DNA of 64,000 nucleotides, taken from contig NZ_CP092365.1 of NCBI RefSeq assembly GCF_022370835.2, positions 2,790,001 through 2,854,000 on the forward strand. The letters are read 5' to 3'. The stretch comes from Mycolicibacillus parakoreensis. GTDB taxonomy: Bacteria > Actinomycetota > Actinomycetes > Mycobacteriales > Mycobacteriaceae. Positions 25,156-35,855 of the stretch are shown one piece after another. Each line of letters starts with the position of its first letter. The first letter of the stretch is position 1. The notes beneath the pieces were generated by a model. That model did no database searches. It was not told where the DNA came from and was given only the letters and a program-made list of their open reading frames with translations. A program made the translations under genes and the position numbers.

Positions 25156-25328
25156 GCGGCACAACGCCACCGCCCCATCGACGATCTCCGGCGAAATCAC
25201 TCGGCCCGGCCGCCACCGTGGCTAGGCTGTGGTGGAGTTCATAATCCGATCCCCGGGTGGCCCAGTCCACAAGCCCCCGGACTCGGGCTGAGCTCACCCA
25301 CGATGCCCTGGAGGAGTGCTGCTGCGGG
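25156..25328 (+). promoter_or_regulatory. Upstream region of the nuo operon
   Basis: A 173-bp non-coding gap. CATAAT at 25240-25245 is -10-like in an otherwise GC-rich stretch; no clear -35 is visible. GGAGGAG near 25310 lies about 14 bases before the nuoA ATG, farther than usual. No palindromic operator was seen. Confidence 0.35.
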
Positions 25329-25706
25329 ATGACCCTCTACACCCCGATCCTGGTTCTTGCGGCGCTGGCCGCGGCGTTCGCGGTGGTGTCGGTGGTCGCG
25401 GCCCGACTGGTGGGCCCGTCGCGCTACAACCGGGCGAAACTCGAGGCCTACGAGTGCGGCATCGAACCGGTCGACCAGCCGGTGGGCGTACCGCACGCCG
25501 CGTCGGGGCAGCGTTTTCCGATCAAGTACTACCTGACCGCGATGCTGTTCATCGTCTTCGACATCGAGATCGTCTTTCTCTATCCGTGGGCGGTCGCCTA
25601 CGACCAACTGGGGGTGTTCGCGCTGGTCGAGATGACGCTGTTCGTCGCGGTGGTGTTCGCCGCCTACGCCTATGTGTGGCGCCGCGGCGGGCTGAGTTGG
25701 GACTGA
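25329..25706 (+). CDS. nuoA: NADH-quinone oxidoreductase subunit A
   Basis: Membrane subunit of 125 residues at the junction of the peripheral and membrane arms of complex I. It has three hydrophobic segments, the conserved loop YECGIEP (about 38-44) and the segment KYYLTAMLFIVFDIEIVFLYPW. I chose ATG 25329 (MTLYTPILVL) because homologues begin there; the frame is open for 24 more codons upstream without similarity. First of 14 co-oriented nuo genes; nuoB starts 46 bp downstream, the largest gap in the operon. Confidence 0.96.
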   Translation: MTLYTPILVLAALAAAFAVVSVVAARLVGPSRYNRAKLEAYECGIEPVDQPVGVPHAASGQRFPIKYYLTAMLFIVFDIEIVFLYPWAVAYDQLGVFALVEMTLFVAVVFAAYAYVWRRGGLSWD

Positions 25707-25751
25707 GTCGGGCCCGAATCGACGCGGGTCCGGGGAACGAGGAGGAAGCAG

Positions 25752-26306
25752 ATGGGCCTGGAGGAGCAACTGCCCAGCGGTCTGCTGCTGTCCACCGTGG
25801 AATCGCTGGCGGGATACTTCCGCACCGGTTCGCTGTGGCCGGCGACATTCGGGCTGGCGTGTTGCGCGATCGAGATGATGTCGACGATGGCGCCCGACTA
25901 TGACCTGTCCCGCTTCGGCATGGAGGTGTTTCGGGCCTCGCCGCGCCAGGCCGACCTGATGATCGTGGCCGGCCGGGTCAGCCAGAAGATGGCACCGGTA
26001 CTGCGCCAGATCTACGACCAGATGGTCGAGCCCAAGTGGGTGCTGTCGATGGGCGTGTGCGCCTCCTCCGGCGGGATGTTCAACAACTACGCGATCGTGC
26101 AGGGCGTCGACCACGTCGTCCCGGTCGATATCTATCTGCCGGGCTGCCCGCCGCGCCCGGAGATGTTGATGTACGCCATCCTCAAGCTCCACGAGAAGAT
26201 CCGGGAGACGCCGTTGGGGGTCAACCGGGAACGCGCGATCGCCGAGACCGAACAGGCCGCGCTCTCCGCGCCGTCGACCTGGCAGATGAAGGGGTTGTTG
26301 CGGTGA
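25752..26306 (+). CDS. nuoB: NADH-quinone oxidoreductase subunit B
   Basis: Peripheral-arm subunit of 184 residues that carries cluster N2, the last [4Fe-4S] centre before quinone. All four ligands are present: the tandem Cys37-Cys38, Cys103 and Cys132 (LPGCPPRPE). ATG 25752 follows GAGGAGG. The 3' end overlaps nuoC by 4 bp. Confidence 0.97.
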   Translation: MGLEEQLPSGLLLSTVESLAGYFRTGSLWPATFGLACCAIEMMSTMAPDYDLSRFGMEVFRASPRQADLMIVAGRVSQKMAPVLRQIYDQMVEPKWVLSMGVCASSGGMFNNYAIVQGVDHVVPVDIYLPGCPPRPEMLMYAILKLHEKIRETPLGVNRERAIAETEQAALSAPSTWQMKGLLR

Positions 26307-27019
26307 GCGGCCCCGACGAGCACGGCACCGATCCTGCCCGGCCGCGCGGCGCCGAGAGCGGCGAGGTGATCGGGGTGCGCCGCGGCATGTTCGGCGCCTC
26401 CGGCACCCCGGATACGTCCGGCTACGGCAAGCTGGTCCAGGAGATCGAATTCCCCGGGCGCAGCCCGCGACCCTACGGCGGCTACTTCGATGAGGTGGTC
26501 GACGCCCTCGCCGAGGCCCTGCAGCGCAACGACGTCCATCTCGATGACGCCGTCGAGACGGTCGTCGTCTACCGCGGTGAGCTCACCCTCTACATCGTTC
26601 GTGAACACCTGGTGACGGTGGCTCGGCTGCTGCGCGACGAACCCGACCTGCGATTCGAGTTGAGCCTGGGCGTCTCCGGAGTGCACTACCCCGACGACCC
26701 CGACCGGGAACTGCACGCGGTGTATCCGTTGAAGTCGATCACCCACAACCGTCGTATCCAGCTGGAAGTCGTTGCCCCCGACAACGATCCCCATATCCCG
26801 TCGCTGTTCTCGGTCTACCCGACCTGCGACTGGCACGAGCGGGAGACCTACGACTTCTTCGGCATCGTCTTCGACGGCCATCCGTCGCTGACCCGCATCC
26901 AGATGCCCGACGACTGGCACGGCCACCCACAGCGCAAGGACTATCCGCTCGGTGGGATCCCGGTGGAGTACAAGGGGGCCCAGATCCCGCCGCCCGACCA
27001 GCGGAGGGCCTACACCTGA
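26303..27019 (+). CDS. nuoC: NADH-quinone oxidoreductase subunit C
   Basis: Peripheral-arm subunit of 238 residues, separate from NuoD (in some bacteria they are fused). A hydrophilic N-terminal extension of about 35 residues precedes the conserved domain. The signature [16 protein letters not shown] (about 193-208) and the C-terminal RKDYPLGG motif are intact. GTG 26303 overlaps nuoB by 4 bp; the stop shares one base with the nuoD start. Confidence 0.96.
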   Translation: MSGPDEHGTDPARPRGAESGEVIGVRRGMFGASGTPDTSGYGKLVQEIEFPGRSPRPYGGYFDEVVDALAEALQRNDVHLDDAVETVVVYRGELTLYIVREHLVTVARLLRDEPDLRFELSLGVSGVHYPDDPDRELHAVYPLKSITHNRRIQLEVVAPDNDPHIPSLFSVYPTCDWHERETYDFFGIVFDGHPSLTRIQMPDDWHGHPQRKDYPLGGIPVEYKGAQIPPPDQRRAYT

Positions 27020-28353
27020 TGTCGCGTCCCACCACCGACTCCACCCAGCCCGCCGGCGAGACCGTGCTCAGCGTCGGCGGACAGGACTGGGACGAGATCG
27101 TCGAGATCGCCCACTCCGCCGACCCCGGCGAGCGCATCGTGGTCAACATGGGTCCCCAGCACCCGTCCACCCACGGTGTGCTGCGGCTGATCCTGGAACT
27201 GGAGGGGGAGACGGTCACCGAGGCCCGCTGCGGCATCGGCTATCTGCACACCGGGATCGAGAAGAACCTCGAATACCGCTACTGGACCCAGGGGGTCACG
27301 TTCGTGACCCGGATGGATTACCTGTCACCGTTCTTCAACGAGGTGGCGTTCTGCCTGGGCGTGGAGAAGCTGCTCGGCATCACCGAGGAGATCCCCGAGC
27401 GGGTCAACGTGATCCGGGTGTTGATGATGGAGCTCAACCGGATCTCCTCACATCTGGTGGCGATCGCCACCGGCGGCATGGAACTGGGGGCGCTGAGCGC
27501 CATGCTCTACGGGTTCCGGGAGCGCGAACTGGTCCTCGACCTCTTCGAGACCATCACCGGGCTGCGGATGAACCACCAGTACATCCGGCCGGGCGGGGTC
27601 GTCCAGGATCTGCCCGAGGAGGCCTACCCCCAGATCCGGGAGTTCCTCACCCTGATGCCCCAGCGGCTCAAGGACATCGACGGGCTGCTCACCGAGAACT
27701 ACATCTGGAAGGCCCGCACCAAAGGAGTCGGTTACCTCGACCTCGCCGGATGCATGGCCCTGGGCATCACCGGGCCGGTGCTGCGGTCCACCGGGCTGCC
27801 GCACGATCTGCGCCGCGCCGAACCCTACTGCGGCTACGACGATTACGAGTTCGACGTGATCACCGACGATGGCTGCGACGCCTACGGCCGCTATCTGATC
27901 CGGATCAAGGAGATGACCGAATCACTCAAGATCGTCGAACAATGCCTGGACAAGCTGCAGACCCTGGGGCCCGGGCCGGTGATGGTCGAGGACCGCAAGA
28001 TCGCCTGGCCCGCCGACCTCACACTCGGCCCCGACGGGCTGGGCAACTCCCCCGAGCACATCGGCTGGATCATGGGCCACTCGATGGAGGGGCTGATTCA
28101 TCACTTCAAACGGGTCACCGAGGACCTGTGGGTCCCGCCGGGCCAGTGCTACACCCCGGTGGAGTCCCCGCGCGGCGAACTCGGGGTGCACATGGTCTCC
28201 GACGGCGGCACCCGCCCGTACCGGGTGCACTACCGCGACCCGTCGTTCACCAACCTGCAGGCGGTGGCCGCGATGTGTGAGGGCGGGCTGGTCGCCGACG
28301 TGATCGCCGCCGTCGCCAGCATCGACCCGGTCATGGGCGGAGTCGACCGGTGA
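27019..28353 (+). CDS. nuoD: NADH-quinone oxidoreductase subunit D
   Basis: The 49-kDa subunit of 444 residues, which forms most of the quinone-binding cavity together with NuoB. The loop [12 protein letters not shown] carries the quinone-contacting His, and the C-terminal part has the normal family motif [13 protein letters not shown]. The N-terminus has about 40 extra polar residues, common in actinobacteria. ATG 27019 overlaps nuoC by one base; the 3' end overlaps nuoE by 4 bp. Confidence 0.97.
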   Translation: MSRPTTDSTQPAGETVLSVGGQDWDEIVEIAHSADPGERIVVNMGPQHPSTHGVLRLILELEGETVTEARCGIGYLHTGIEKNLEYRYWTQGVTFVTRMDYLSPFFNEVAFCLGVEKLLGITEEIPERVNVIRVLMMELNRISSHLVAIATGGMELGALSAMLYGFRERELVLDLFETITGLRMNHQYIRPGGVVQDLPEEAYPQIREFLTLMPQRLKDIDGLLTENYIWKARTKGVGYLDLAGCMALGITGPVLRSTGLPHDLRRAEPYCGYDDYEFDVITDDGCDAYGRYLIRIKEMTESLKIVEQCLDKLQTLGPGPVMVEDRKIAWPADLTLGPDGLGNSPEHIGWIMGHSMEGLIHHFKRVTEDLWVPPGQCYTPVESPRGELGVHMVSDGGTRPYRVHYRDPSFTNLQAVAAMCEGGLVADVIAAVASIDPVMGGVDR

Positions 28354-29189
28354 GCGCCGCCGGCGGGGCGCCCGCGAACAAGACCGGCCGCGGACGGCTG
28401 ATGCCGCCGACGGCGGGAACCGGCGGTGAACGCGTCTTCGTACAGCTCGGCCCCCCGCCGACCGAGCCGAACCAGTTCAACCACCCCGACGCTCCCCGGA
28501 CCTATCCGCCCGCGGTGCGGGAGCGGTTGGCCGCCGACGCGGCCGAGATCGTCGCCCGCTACCCGCAACCGAAGTCGGCGATCCTGTCGCTGCTGCACCT
28601 GGTCCAGGGCGAGGATTCCTACCTGACCCCCGCGGGGCTGGGGTTCGTCGCCGAGGTGCTGAACCTGACCGGCGCGGAGGTCGCCGCGGTCGCGTCGTTC
28701 TACTCGATGTACCGCCGCGCCCCCACCGGCGACTACCTGGTCGGGGTCTGCACCAACACGCTGTGCGCGGTGATGGGCGGCGACGCGATCCTGGAGTCCC
28801 TCAAAGAGCACCTCGGCGTCGACGACGAGGAGACCACCGCCGACGGCACGGTCACCCTGTGTCCCGTCGAATGCAATGCGGCCTGCGATTACGCCCCGGT
28901 CGTGATGGTCAACTGGGAGTTCTTCGACTACCAGAGCCCGCAGTCGGCGCGTGAGCTCGTCGACGCGTTGCGCGACGGCCGCCCGATACACCCCACCCGC
29001 GGCCAGCCGCTGCGCCGGTTCCGCGACGCCCAGCGCCAGCTCGCCGGCTTCCCCGACGAGCGCCCCGACGACGGCCAGGGCGGGCTCGGTGCGGCGACGA
29101 TGGCCGGCCTGGCCGAGGCACGCCGTCGTGACATGGCCGCCCCACCGCCGTCGGCGGTCTCCGCAGAGGAGCGCCGATGGCATACCTGA
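28350..29189 (+). CDS. nuoE: NADH-quinone oxidoreductase subunit E
   Basis: The [2Fe-2S] N1a subunit of 279 residues. Cluster ligands are Cys134, Cys139, Cys175 and Cys179 (CTNTLC ... CPVECNAAC). It is longer than enterobacterial NuoE (about 166): there is an N-terminal tail of about 45 residues and a C-terminal tail of about 75 residues rich in Arg, Ala and Pro. GTG 28350 overlaps nuoD by 4 bp, and the 3' end overlaps nuoF by 13 bp. Confidence 0.96.
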   Translation: MSAAGGAPANKTGRGRLMPPTAGTGGERVFVQLGPPPTEPNQFNHPDAPRTYPPAVRERLAADAAEIVARYPQPKSAILSLLHLVQGEDSYLTPAGLGFVAEVLNLTGAEVAAVASFYSMYRRAPTGDYLVGVCTNTLCAVMGGDAILESLKEHLGVDDEETTADGTVTLCPVECNAACDYAPVVMVNWEFFDYQSPQSARELVDALRDGRPIHPTRGQPLRRFRDAQRQLAGFPDERPDDGQGGLGAATMAGLAEARRRDMAAPPPSAVSAEERRWHT

Positions 29190-30514
29190 CCCCGCTGACC
29201 CCGGTGCTCAGCCGGCACTGGGACGAGCCCGAACCGTGGACGCTGCAGACCTACCGGCGCCACGACGGCTACCGCGGGCTGACCAACGCGTTGGCGATGG
29301 ATCCCGACACCGTGATCGAGACGATCAAGCAATCCGGGTTGCGCGGACGCGGCGGAGCCGGTTTCTCCACCGGAACCAAGTGGTCGTTCGTCCCGCAAGA
29401 CGGCGACGGTCCGGGAGCCAAACCGCACTATCTTCTGGTCAACGCCGACGAGTCCGAACCGGGCACCTGCAAGGACATGCCGCTGCTGTTGGCCGCCCCG
29501 CACACGCTGATCGAGGGGATCATCGTGTGCTGCTACGCGATCCGGGCGCAGCGCGCCTTCATCTACGTGCGCGGGGAGGTGCTGCCGATCCTGCGCCGGG
29601 TGCACGCCGCGGTGGCCGAGGCCTACGACGCCGGCTATCTCGGCGAGAACATCGGCGGCTCCGGGTTCAACCTGGACGTCACCGTGCACGCCGGGGCCGG
29701 CGCCTACATCTGCGGTGAGGAGACCGCGCTCATCGACTCGCTGGAGGGCAACCGCGGTCAGCCGCGGCTGCGCCCACCGTTCCCCGCGGTCGCCGGTCTC
29801 TACGGCTGCCCCACCGTGGTCAACAACGTCGAGTCGATCGCCAGCGTGCCCGCGATCATGCTCAACGGCGTCGACTGGTTCCGATCGATGGGCAGCGACA
29901 AATCCCCCGGGTTCACCTTGTACTCGCTGTCCGGGCACGTCACCCGCCCCGGCCAGTACGAGGCGCCGCTGGGCATCACGCTGCGCGAACTGCTCGAATA
30001 CGCCGGCGGGGTGCGCAACGGGCATCGACTGAAATTCTGGACCCCGGGCGGCTCGTCGACGCCGCTGCTCACCGAGGAGCACCTCGACGTGCCGCTGGAC
30101 TACGAGGGCATGACCTCGGCCGGGTCGATGCTGGGCACCAAGGCCCTGCAGATCTTCGACGAGACCACCTGCGTGGTGCGCGCCGCGCGGCGCTGGTCGC
30201 AGTTCTACAAGCACGAATCCTGCGGCAAATGCACACCCTGCCGGGAGGGCACCTACTGGCTGGTGCCGATCTACGAGCGGTTGGAGACCGGTCGCGGCAC
30301 CCGTGAAGACCTCGACACTCTGCTCGACATCGCCGACGTGCTGTTCGGGAAGTCGTTCTGCGCGTTGGGCGACGGGGCGGCGATGCCGGTGCAGTCCTCG
30401 ATCCGGTACTTCCGTGACGAATACATCGCCCACGTCGAGCAGGGCCGCTGCCCCTTCGACCCGGCGGCGAGCATGTTCGTACCCGAGCGCGGAGCGCAAG
30501 GAGGCAGGCGGTGA
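29177..30514 (+). CDS. nuoF: NADH-quinone oxidoreductase subunit F
   Basis: NADH- and FMN-binding subunit of 445 residues, the electron entry point of complex I. The glycine-rich nucleotide motif [16 protein letters not shown] lies at about 54-69, and the N3 [4Fe-4S] ligands begin at Cys349 ([12 protein letters not shown]) with the last Cys in SFCALGD. ATG 29177 lies inside the nuoE end. The 3' end overlaps nuoG by 4 bp. Confidence 0.97.
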   Translation: MAYLTPLTPVLSRHWDEPEPWTLQTYRRHDGYRGLTNALAMDPDTVIETIKQSGLRGRGGAGFSTGTKWSFVPQDGDGPGAKPHYLLVNADESEPGTCKDMPLLLAAPHTLIEGIIVCCYAIRAQRAFIYVRGEVLPILRRVHAAVAEAYDAGYLGENIGGSGFNLDVTVHAGAGAYICGEETALIDSLEGNRGQPRLRPPFPAVAGLYGCPTVVNNVESIASVPAIMLNGVDWFRSMGSDKSPGFTLYSLSGHVTRPGQYEAPLGITLRELLEYAGGVRNGHRLKFWTPGGSSTPLLTEEHLDVPLDYEGMTSAGSMLGTKALQIFDETTCVVRAARRWSQFYKHESCGKCTPCREGTYWLVPIYERLETGRGTREDLDTLLDIADVLFGKSFCALGDGAAMPVQSSIRYFRDEYIAHVEQGRCPFDPAASMFVPERGAQGGRR

Positions 30515-32910
30515 CACGGTCGGAGAACCCGGAGATGGTGACGTTCACCATCGACGACCAGAAGGTGACCGTGCCCAAGGGCACGCTGATCATCCGGGCC
30601 GCCGAGCAGATCGGCATCGACATCCCCCGCTTCTGCGACCACCCGCTGCTCGACCCGGTGGCCTGGTGCCGCCAGTGCCTCGTCGAGGTCGAAGGCCAAC
30701 GCAAACCGCAGCCGTCGTGTGCGGTGGCCGGCACCGACGGGATGGTGGTGCGCACCCAACGCACCTCACCGGAGGCCGACCGCGCCCAGAACCTGGTGAT
30801 GGAGCTGCTGCTGATCAACCACCCGTTGGACTGCCCGACCTGCGACAAGGGTGGGGAATGCCCGCTGCAGAACCAGGCGATGACCCACGGGCGCAGCGAG
30901 ACCCGCTTCGAGGAGGCCAAACGGGTCTTCCCGAAACCGATCAACATCTCCTCGCAGGTGCTGTTGGACCGCGACCGCTGCATCCTGTGCGCGCGCTGCA
31001 CCCGCTTCGCCAACGAGATCGCCGGGGACGTGTTCATCGAGATGATGAACCGGGGGGCGCTGCAACAGGTCGGCATCTACGAGGACGAGCCGTTCGACTC
31101 GTATTTCTCCGGCAACACCGTGCAGATCTGCCCGGTGGGCGCGCTGACCGGATCGTCGTACCGGTTCCGGGCCCGCCCGTTCGACCTGGTGTCCACGCCG
31201 AGCGTCTGCGAACACTGCGCGTCGGGCTGCGCCCAGCGCACCGATCACCGTCGCGGCAAGGTGATGCGCCGGATGGCCGGCGACGACCCGGAGGTCAACG
31301 AGGAGTGGAACTGCGACAAGGGCCGGTGGGCGTTCACCTACGCGACCCAGCGCGACCGCATCACCACTCCTTTGATCCGCGCCGACGACGGCACCTTGAC
31401 CCCGACCTCGTGGCCCAACGCCCTGGCGGTGACCGCGCGTGCCCTGGCCGCGGCTCGCGGTGCCGCCGGGGTGCTCGTCGGCGGGCGCCTGACCGTCGAG
31501 GACGCCTACGGGTACGCGAAGTTCACCCGGGTGGCGCTGGGCAGCGACGACATCGATTTCCGGGCCCGGCCCCACTCCGGCGAGGAGGCCGCGTTTTTGG
31601 CCGCGCAGGTTGCGGGCAGCCCGCTGGGCGTCAGCTACCGCGACCTGGAGGCCGCGCCGGTGGTGCTGTTGGCCGGATTCGAACCGGAGGAGGAGTCCCC
31701 CATCGTCTTCCTGCGGCTGCGCAAGGCCGCCCGCAAACACCACACCCGCGTTTTCAGCCTCGCGCCGTTCGCCGACCGCGGTGCCGACAAGATGTTCGCC
31801 ACCGTGGTGCCCACCGTCCCCGGCACCGAAGCGGCGGCCCTCGCCGCGATCGGCACCGGCGACCGGCACGGTGAGCTCGCCGATCTGCTGCGCCGGCCCG
31901 GCGCGGTGGTGCTCGTCGGGGAGCGGTTGGCCACCGCCCCCGGGGCGCTGTCGGCGGCGGTGGGGCTCGCGGCGACCACCGGTGCCCGATTGGCGTGGGT
32001 GCCGCGCCGCGCCGGTGAGCGCGGCGCCCTCGACGCCGGGGCCCTGGCCGGGCTGTTGCCCGGGGGGCGCCCGCTCACCGACCCCGATGCCCGTGCCGAG
32101 GTGGGGCGGCTCTGGCAGGTCGCCGACCTGCCCACCGAGCCCGGTCGCGACACCGCGGCCATCCTGGCCGCCGCCGCCGACACCACCCTGGGCGCGCTAG
32201 TGGTCGCCGGGGTGGAGCCGGCCGACCTGCCCGATCCGAACGCAGCGCTCGCGGCGCTGGACGCGGTGCCGTTTCTGGTCAGTGCCGAGTTGCGCCACAG
32301 CGCGGTCACCGAGCGCGCCGACGTGGTGTTCCCGGTGGCCGCGGCCGCCGAGAAGGCCGGCACCTTCGTCACCTGGGAGGGCCGCCGGCGCCGCTTCGAC
32401 GTCACGGTGCGCGACACCGGCGCGCTCTCCGACCTGCGGGTGCTCGATGCGCTGGCCGCCGAGATGGGCGTGGCGCTGGGGCTGCCCGGCATCGCCGCCG
32501 CCCGTGGCGAACTCGACCGGCTCGGCGGGTGGGACGGAGCCCGCGGCGCTGACCCGACGGTGTCGCCGGCCCCGGCCCCCGAGCCCGGGCCCGGCGAAGC
32601 CGTGCTCGCCGGATGGCGGATGCTGCTCGACGCCGGGCGCATGCAGGACGGCGAACCCCACCTGGCCGGCACCGCACGCGCCCCGGTGGTGCGCCTCGAC
32701 GAGCAGACGGCCGACGCGATCGGCGCCGCCGACGGGCAACCGGTCACCGTGGCCACCGAACGCGGGGCGATCACGTTGCCGCTGTGCGTCACCGCCATGC
32801 CGCCCGCGGTGGTGTGGCTGCCGATGAACTCCGCGGGCTCACCGATGCACGACCGACTCGGGGTCACCACCGGGGCGCTGGTGCGCATCGGACGGGCGGT
32901 GCAGCCATGA
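30511..32910 (+). CDS. nuoG: NADH-quinone oxidoreductase subunit G
   Basis: Large Fe-S subunit of 799 residues. The N-terminal ferredoxin domain binds N1b (CDHP ... CRQCLVEV). The motif [19 protein letters not shown] supplies N5 and neighbouring ligands, and [14 protein letters not shown] plus CPVGAL supply N4. An additional CEHCASGC with a later Cys in [10 protein letters not shown] matches the off-pathway N7 cluster. The remainder is a molybdopterin-oxidoreductase-like domain without cofactor. GTG 30511 overlaps nuoF by 4 bp. Confidence 0.96.
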   Translation: MTRSENPEMVTFTIDDQKVTVPKGTLIIRAAEQIGIDIPRFCDHPLLDPVAWCRQCLVEVEGQRKPQPSCAVAGTDGMVVRTQRTSPEADRAQNLVMELLLINHPLDCPTCDKGGECPLQNQAMTHGRSETRFEEAKRVFPKPINISSQVLLDRDRCILCARCTRFANEIAGDVFIEMMNRGALQQVGIYEDEPFDSYFSGNTVQICPVGALTGSSYRFRARPFDLVSTPSVCEHCASGCAQRTDHRRGKVMRRMAGDDPEVNEEWNCDKGRWAFTYATQRDRITTPLIRADDGTLTPTSWPNALAVTARALAAARGAAGVLVGGRLTVEDAYGYAKFTRVALGSDDIDFRARPHSGEEAAFLAAQVAGSPLGVSYRDLEAAPVVLLAGFEPEEESPIVFLRLRKAARKHHTRVFSLAPFADRGADKMFATVVPTVPGTEAAALAAIGTGDRHGELADLLRRPGAVVLVGERLATAPGALSAAVGLAATTGARLAWVPRRAGERGALDAGALAGLLPGGRPLTDPDARAEVGRLWQVADLPTEPGRDTAAILAAAADTTLGALVVAGVEPADLPDPNAALAALDAVPFLVSAELRHSAVTERADVVFPVAAAAEKAGTFVTWEGRRRRFDVTVRDTGALSDLRVLDALAAEMGVALGLPGIAAARGELDRLGGWDGARGADPTVSPAPAPEPGPGEAVLAGWRMLLDAGRMQDGEPHLAGTARAPVVRLDEQTADAIGAADGQPVTVATERGAITLPLCVTAMPPAVVWLPMNSAGSPMHDRLGVTTGALVRIGRAVQP

Positions 32911-34172
32911 CCGGGTTCGGCCACGACGTGTGGTGGCTGATCGTCGCCAAGGCGGTGGCCGTCTTCGTCTACCTGTTGTTGACGGTGCTGTTCGCGATCG
33001 TGATCGAACGCAAGGTGCTGGGCCACATGCAGATGCGCCCCGGCCCCAACCGCGTCGGCCCGCGGGGGTGGCTGCAGAGCCTCGCCGACGGGATCAAACT
33101 GGCCCTCAAGGAGGGCATCATCCCCACCGACGTCGACAAGGCGATCTACACCCTGGCGCCGTGCATCACGGTGGTGCCGGCGATCACCGCGTTCGCGGTG
33201 ATCCCGTTCGGCCCCCAGGTCAGTGTGTTCGGCCACCACACCACGCTGCAGCTGGCCGACCTGCCGATCGCGGTGCTGTTCATCCTGGCGATGTCGTCGG
33301 TCGGGGTCTACGGGATCATCCTGGCCGGCTGGTCGTCGGGCTCCACCTATCCGCTGCTGGGCGGCATCCGCTCGACCGCGCAGGTGATCTCCTACGAGGT
33401 GGCGATGGGCCTGACGTTCGCCGCGGTGTTCCTCTACGCCGGCACCATGTCCACCTCGGGCATCGTGGCCGCCCAGGACCGGATGTGGTTCGCGTTTCTG
33501 CTGTTGCCGTCGTTCTTCGTCTACGTCACCGCGATGGTCGGTGAGACCAACCGGGCGCCGTTCGACCTGCCCGAGGCCGAGGGGGAACTGGTCGGCGGAT
33601 TCCACACCGAGTACTCCTCGCTGAAGTTCGCCATGTTCTTCCTCGGCGAATACATCAACATGACCACCGTCTCGGCGTTGGCCGTCACGTTGTTCATGGG
33701 CGGCTGGCATGCGCCGTGGCCGTTCAACATGATCGACGGCGCCAATCACGGGTGGTGGCCGGTGTTGTGGTTCACCGCCAAGGTGTGGGGATTTCTGTTC
33801 CTCTACATCTGGTTGCGCGCCACCTTGCCGCGGCTGCGCTACGACCAGTTCATGGCGCTGGGCTGGAAGATTCTCATTCCGCAGGCGCTGCTGTGGGTGA
33901 TGGTGGCCGCCGCGATCCGCAGCCTGCGCAACGACGGCTACCCGCACTGGGAGCTCACCCTGGTCGTGGCCAGCGCGGTCACCGCGGCGGGGCTGCTGGT
34001 GTTTCTGCATCGACGGTTCTCCACGGTGCGCGGCTATCCCACCACGCCCACCACGCCCAGCGCGCCCACCGCGCCCGGCACCGCCGCCGGCGCGTTCCCC
34101 ACACCGCCGCTGCCGGCACCCGGCCGCCAGACGGTCGGCCGGCGGGTCAGCAAGGAGGAGATCCATGGCTAG
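32907..34172 (+). CDS. nuoH: NADH-quinone oxidoreductase subunit H
   Basis: Membrane subunit of 421 residues with about eight helices that forms the quinone entry tunnel. The signatures [19 protein letters not shown] (about 43-61) and [24 protein letters not shown] are intact. The C-terminal 60 residues after the last helix are a low-complexity Thr-Pro/Ala-Pro tail, longer than in E. coli NuoH (325 residues). ATG 32907 overlaps nuoG by 4 bp, and the 3' end overlaps nuoI by 8 bp. Confidence 0.96.
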   Translation: MTGFGHDVWWLIVAKAVAVFVYLLLTVLFAIVIERKVLGHMQMRPGPNRVGPRGWLQSLADGIKLALKEGIIPTDVDKAIYTLAPCITVVPAITAFAVIPFGPQVSVFGHHTTLQLADLPIAVLFILAMSSVGVYGIILAGWSSGSTYPLLGGIRSTAQVISYEVAMGLTFAAVFLYAGTMSTSGIVAAQDRMWFAFLLLPSFFVYVTAMVGETNRAPFDLPEAEGELVGGFHTEYSSLKFAMFFLGEYINMTTVSALAVTLFMGGWHAPWPFNMIDGANHGWWPVLWFTAKVWGFLFLYIWLRATLPRLRYDQFMALGWKILIPQALLWVMVAAAIRSLRNDGYPHWELTLVVASAVTAAGLLVFLHRRFSTVRGYPTTPTTPSAPTAPGTAAGAFPTPPLPAPGRQTVGRRVSKEEIHG

Positions 34173-34743
34173 TGTCAAAGGCGCCCTCAACGCCCTGGCC
34201 GGGTTCGGGGTCACGTTGACCACGATGTTCAAAAAGCCGATCAACGACGGCTATCCGGAGACGAAGAAACCCACCGCGAAACGCTTCCACGGCCGCCACC
34301 AACTCAACCGTCACCCCGACGGGTTGGAGAAGTGCATCGGCTGCGAACTCTGTGCCTGGGCCTGCCCGGCCGACGCCATCTACGTGGAGGCCGCCGACAA
34401 CACCGACGAGGAGCGCTACTCCCCCGGCGAACGCTACGGGCGGGTCTACCAGATCAACTATCTACGCTGCATCGGCTGCGGGTACTGCATCGAGGCGTGC
34501 CCGACGCGGGCGTTGACGATGACCAACGACTACGAGATCGCCGCGGACAACCGCGCCGACATGATCTGGGAGCGTGACCAACTCCTTGCCCCGCTGGAGC
34601 CGGGGATGACCGCCCCGCCGCACGCGATGCCGCCCGGCGCCACCGACAAGGACTATTACCTGGGCAACGTCACCGGCGACGGACTGCGCGACAACCCGGA
34701 CCTGTTCGCGTTGCTGGACCGGGCGAAACAGGGCCGAGCATGA
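34165..34743 (+). CDS. nuoI: NADH-quinone oxidoreductase subunit I
   Basis: Ferredoxin-like subunit of 192 residues that carries N6a and N6b. The two CxxCxxCxxxCP motifs are complete (Cys57, 60, 63, 67 and Cys102, 105, 108, 112). ATG 34165 follows AAGGAGGAG. The C-terminal 60 residues are a hydrophilic extension. The 3' end overlaps nuoJ by 4 bp. Confidence 0.97.
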   Translation: MASVKGALNALAGFGVTLTTMFKKPINDGYPETKKPTAKRFHGRHQLNRHPDGLEKCIGCELCAWACPADAIYVEAADNTDEERYSPGERYGRVYQINYLRCIGCGYCIEACPTRALTMTNDYEIAADNRADMIWERDQLLAPLEPGMTAPPHAMPPGATDKDYYLGNVTGDGLRDNPDLFALLDRAKQGRA

Positions 34744-35552
34744 CCGCGCCGATGGTGGTCACCGGCGCCGCCGGTCCGGTCGCCGACACCCTCGCACGCA
34801 CCAGCACCGGGGAGGCGGTGGCGTTCTGGGCGCTCGGCGTGGTCGCGGTGATCGGCGCCCTCGGGGTGGTGACGGCCGCCAAGGCGGTGTACTCGGCGCT
34901 GTTCTTGGCGATGACGATGTTGTCGCTGGCGGTCTTCTACTTCCTGCAGGACGCCCCGTTCCTCGGGGTGGTGCAGATCGTCGTCTACACCGGCGCGGTG
35001 ATGATGCTGTTCCTGTTCGTGATGATGCTGATCGGGGTGGATTCGCGCGAGTCGCTGGTGGAGACCCTGCGCGGGCAGCGGATCGCCGGGCTCACCGCCG
35101 GCCTCGGGTTCGGGGTGCTGCTGATCGGGGCGATCGGCGCGGCCACGGCCGCCCCCACGGCGATCACCGCGGCCGCCGGCCCGCCGCCGGGGACCGAGGG
35201 CAACGTCGAAGGGCTGGCGGCGTTGATCTTCACCCACTACCTGTGGGCGTTCGAGCTGACCGGGGCGCTGCTGGTCACCGCGGTGCTCGCGGCGATGGTG
35301 CTCGCGCATCGGGAGCGGCTCACCGCGCGCCCCACCCAACGGGAGCTGTCGATCCGCCGCTTCGCCCACGGCAACCACCCCACGCCGATGCCGACCCCCG
35401 GGGTCTACGCCCGGCACAACGCCGTCGACGTGGCCGCGCTGCTGCCCGACGGGTCGTTCTCGGAGCTGTCGGTGCCGCAGCTGCTGCACCAGCGCACCGT
35501 CGGCGACTCCGGCGACGCCGCCCACCGCGCGGAGCCGGGGGACGACCGGTGA
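34740..35552 (+). CDS. nuoJ: NADH-quinone oxidoreductase subunit J
   Basis: Membrane subunit of 270 residues. Five hydrophobic segments lie within about 25-205, including [22 protein letters not shown] with the pi-bulge helix characteristic of NuoJ. The C-terminal 65 residues are soluble and carry conserved [17 protein letters not shown] sequence, an actinobacterial extension. ATG 34740 overlaps nuoI by 4 bp, and the 3' end overlaps nuoK by 4 bp. Confidence 0.95.
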   Translation: MTAPMVVTGAAGPVADTLARTSTGEAVAFWALGVVAVIGALGVVTAAKAVYSALFLAMTMLSLAVFYFLQDAPFLGVVQIVVYTGAVMMLFLFVMMLIGVDSRESLVETLRGQRIAGLTAGLGFGVLLIGAIGAATAAPTAITAAAGPPPGTEGNVEGLAALIFTHYLWAFELTGALLVTAVLAAMVLAHRERLTARPTQRELSIRRFAHGNHPTPMPTPGVYARHNAVDVAALLPDGSFSELSVPQLLHQRTVGDSGDAAHRAEPGDDR

Positions 35553-35848
35553 ACCCCGACAACTACCTGTACCTGTCGGCGCTGCTGTTCACCATCGGCG
35601 CGGTCGGGGTGTTGTTGCGGCGCAACGCGCTGGTCATGTTCATGTGCATCGAGCTGATGCTCAACGCCGTCAACCTGGCGCTGGTCACGTTCTCGCGCAC
35701 CCACGGTCAGCTCGAGGGCCAGATGGTGGCGTTCTTCACGATGGTGGTGGCCGCCTGTGAGGTGGTGGTCGGGTTGGCGATCATCATGACGATCTTCCGT
35801 GCCCGCAGGTCGGCTTCGGTCGACGACGTGAACCTACTCAAAGGCTGA
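35549..35848 (+). CDS. nuoK: NADH-quinone oxidoreductase subunit K
   Basis: Small proton-channel subunit of 99 residues, homologous to MnhC/MrpC. It has three helices, with the conserved acidic residues in [16 protein letters not shown] and in [16 protein letters not shown] 35549 overlaps the nuoJ stop by 4 bp. It fits the length of E. coli NuoK (100). Confidence 0.96.
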   Translation: MNPDNYLYLSALLFTIGAVGVLLRRNALVMFMCIELMLNAVNLALVTFSRTHGQLEGQMVAFFTMVVAACEVVVGLAIIMTIFRARRSASVDDVNLLKG

Positions 35849-35855
35849 CCGCGAC

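Noticed and set aside
31635-34244. An 869-codon minus-strand frame opposite nuoG/nuoH
   Set aside because: Low-complexity Arg/Ala/Ser-rich translation opposite two well-supported genes.
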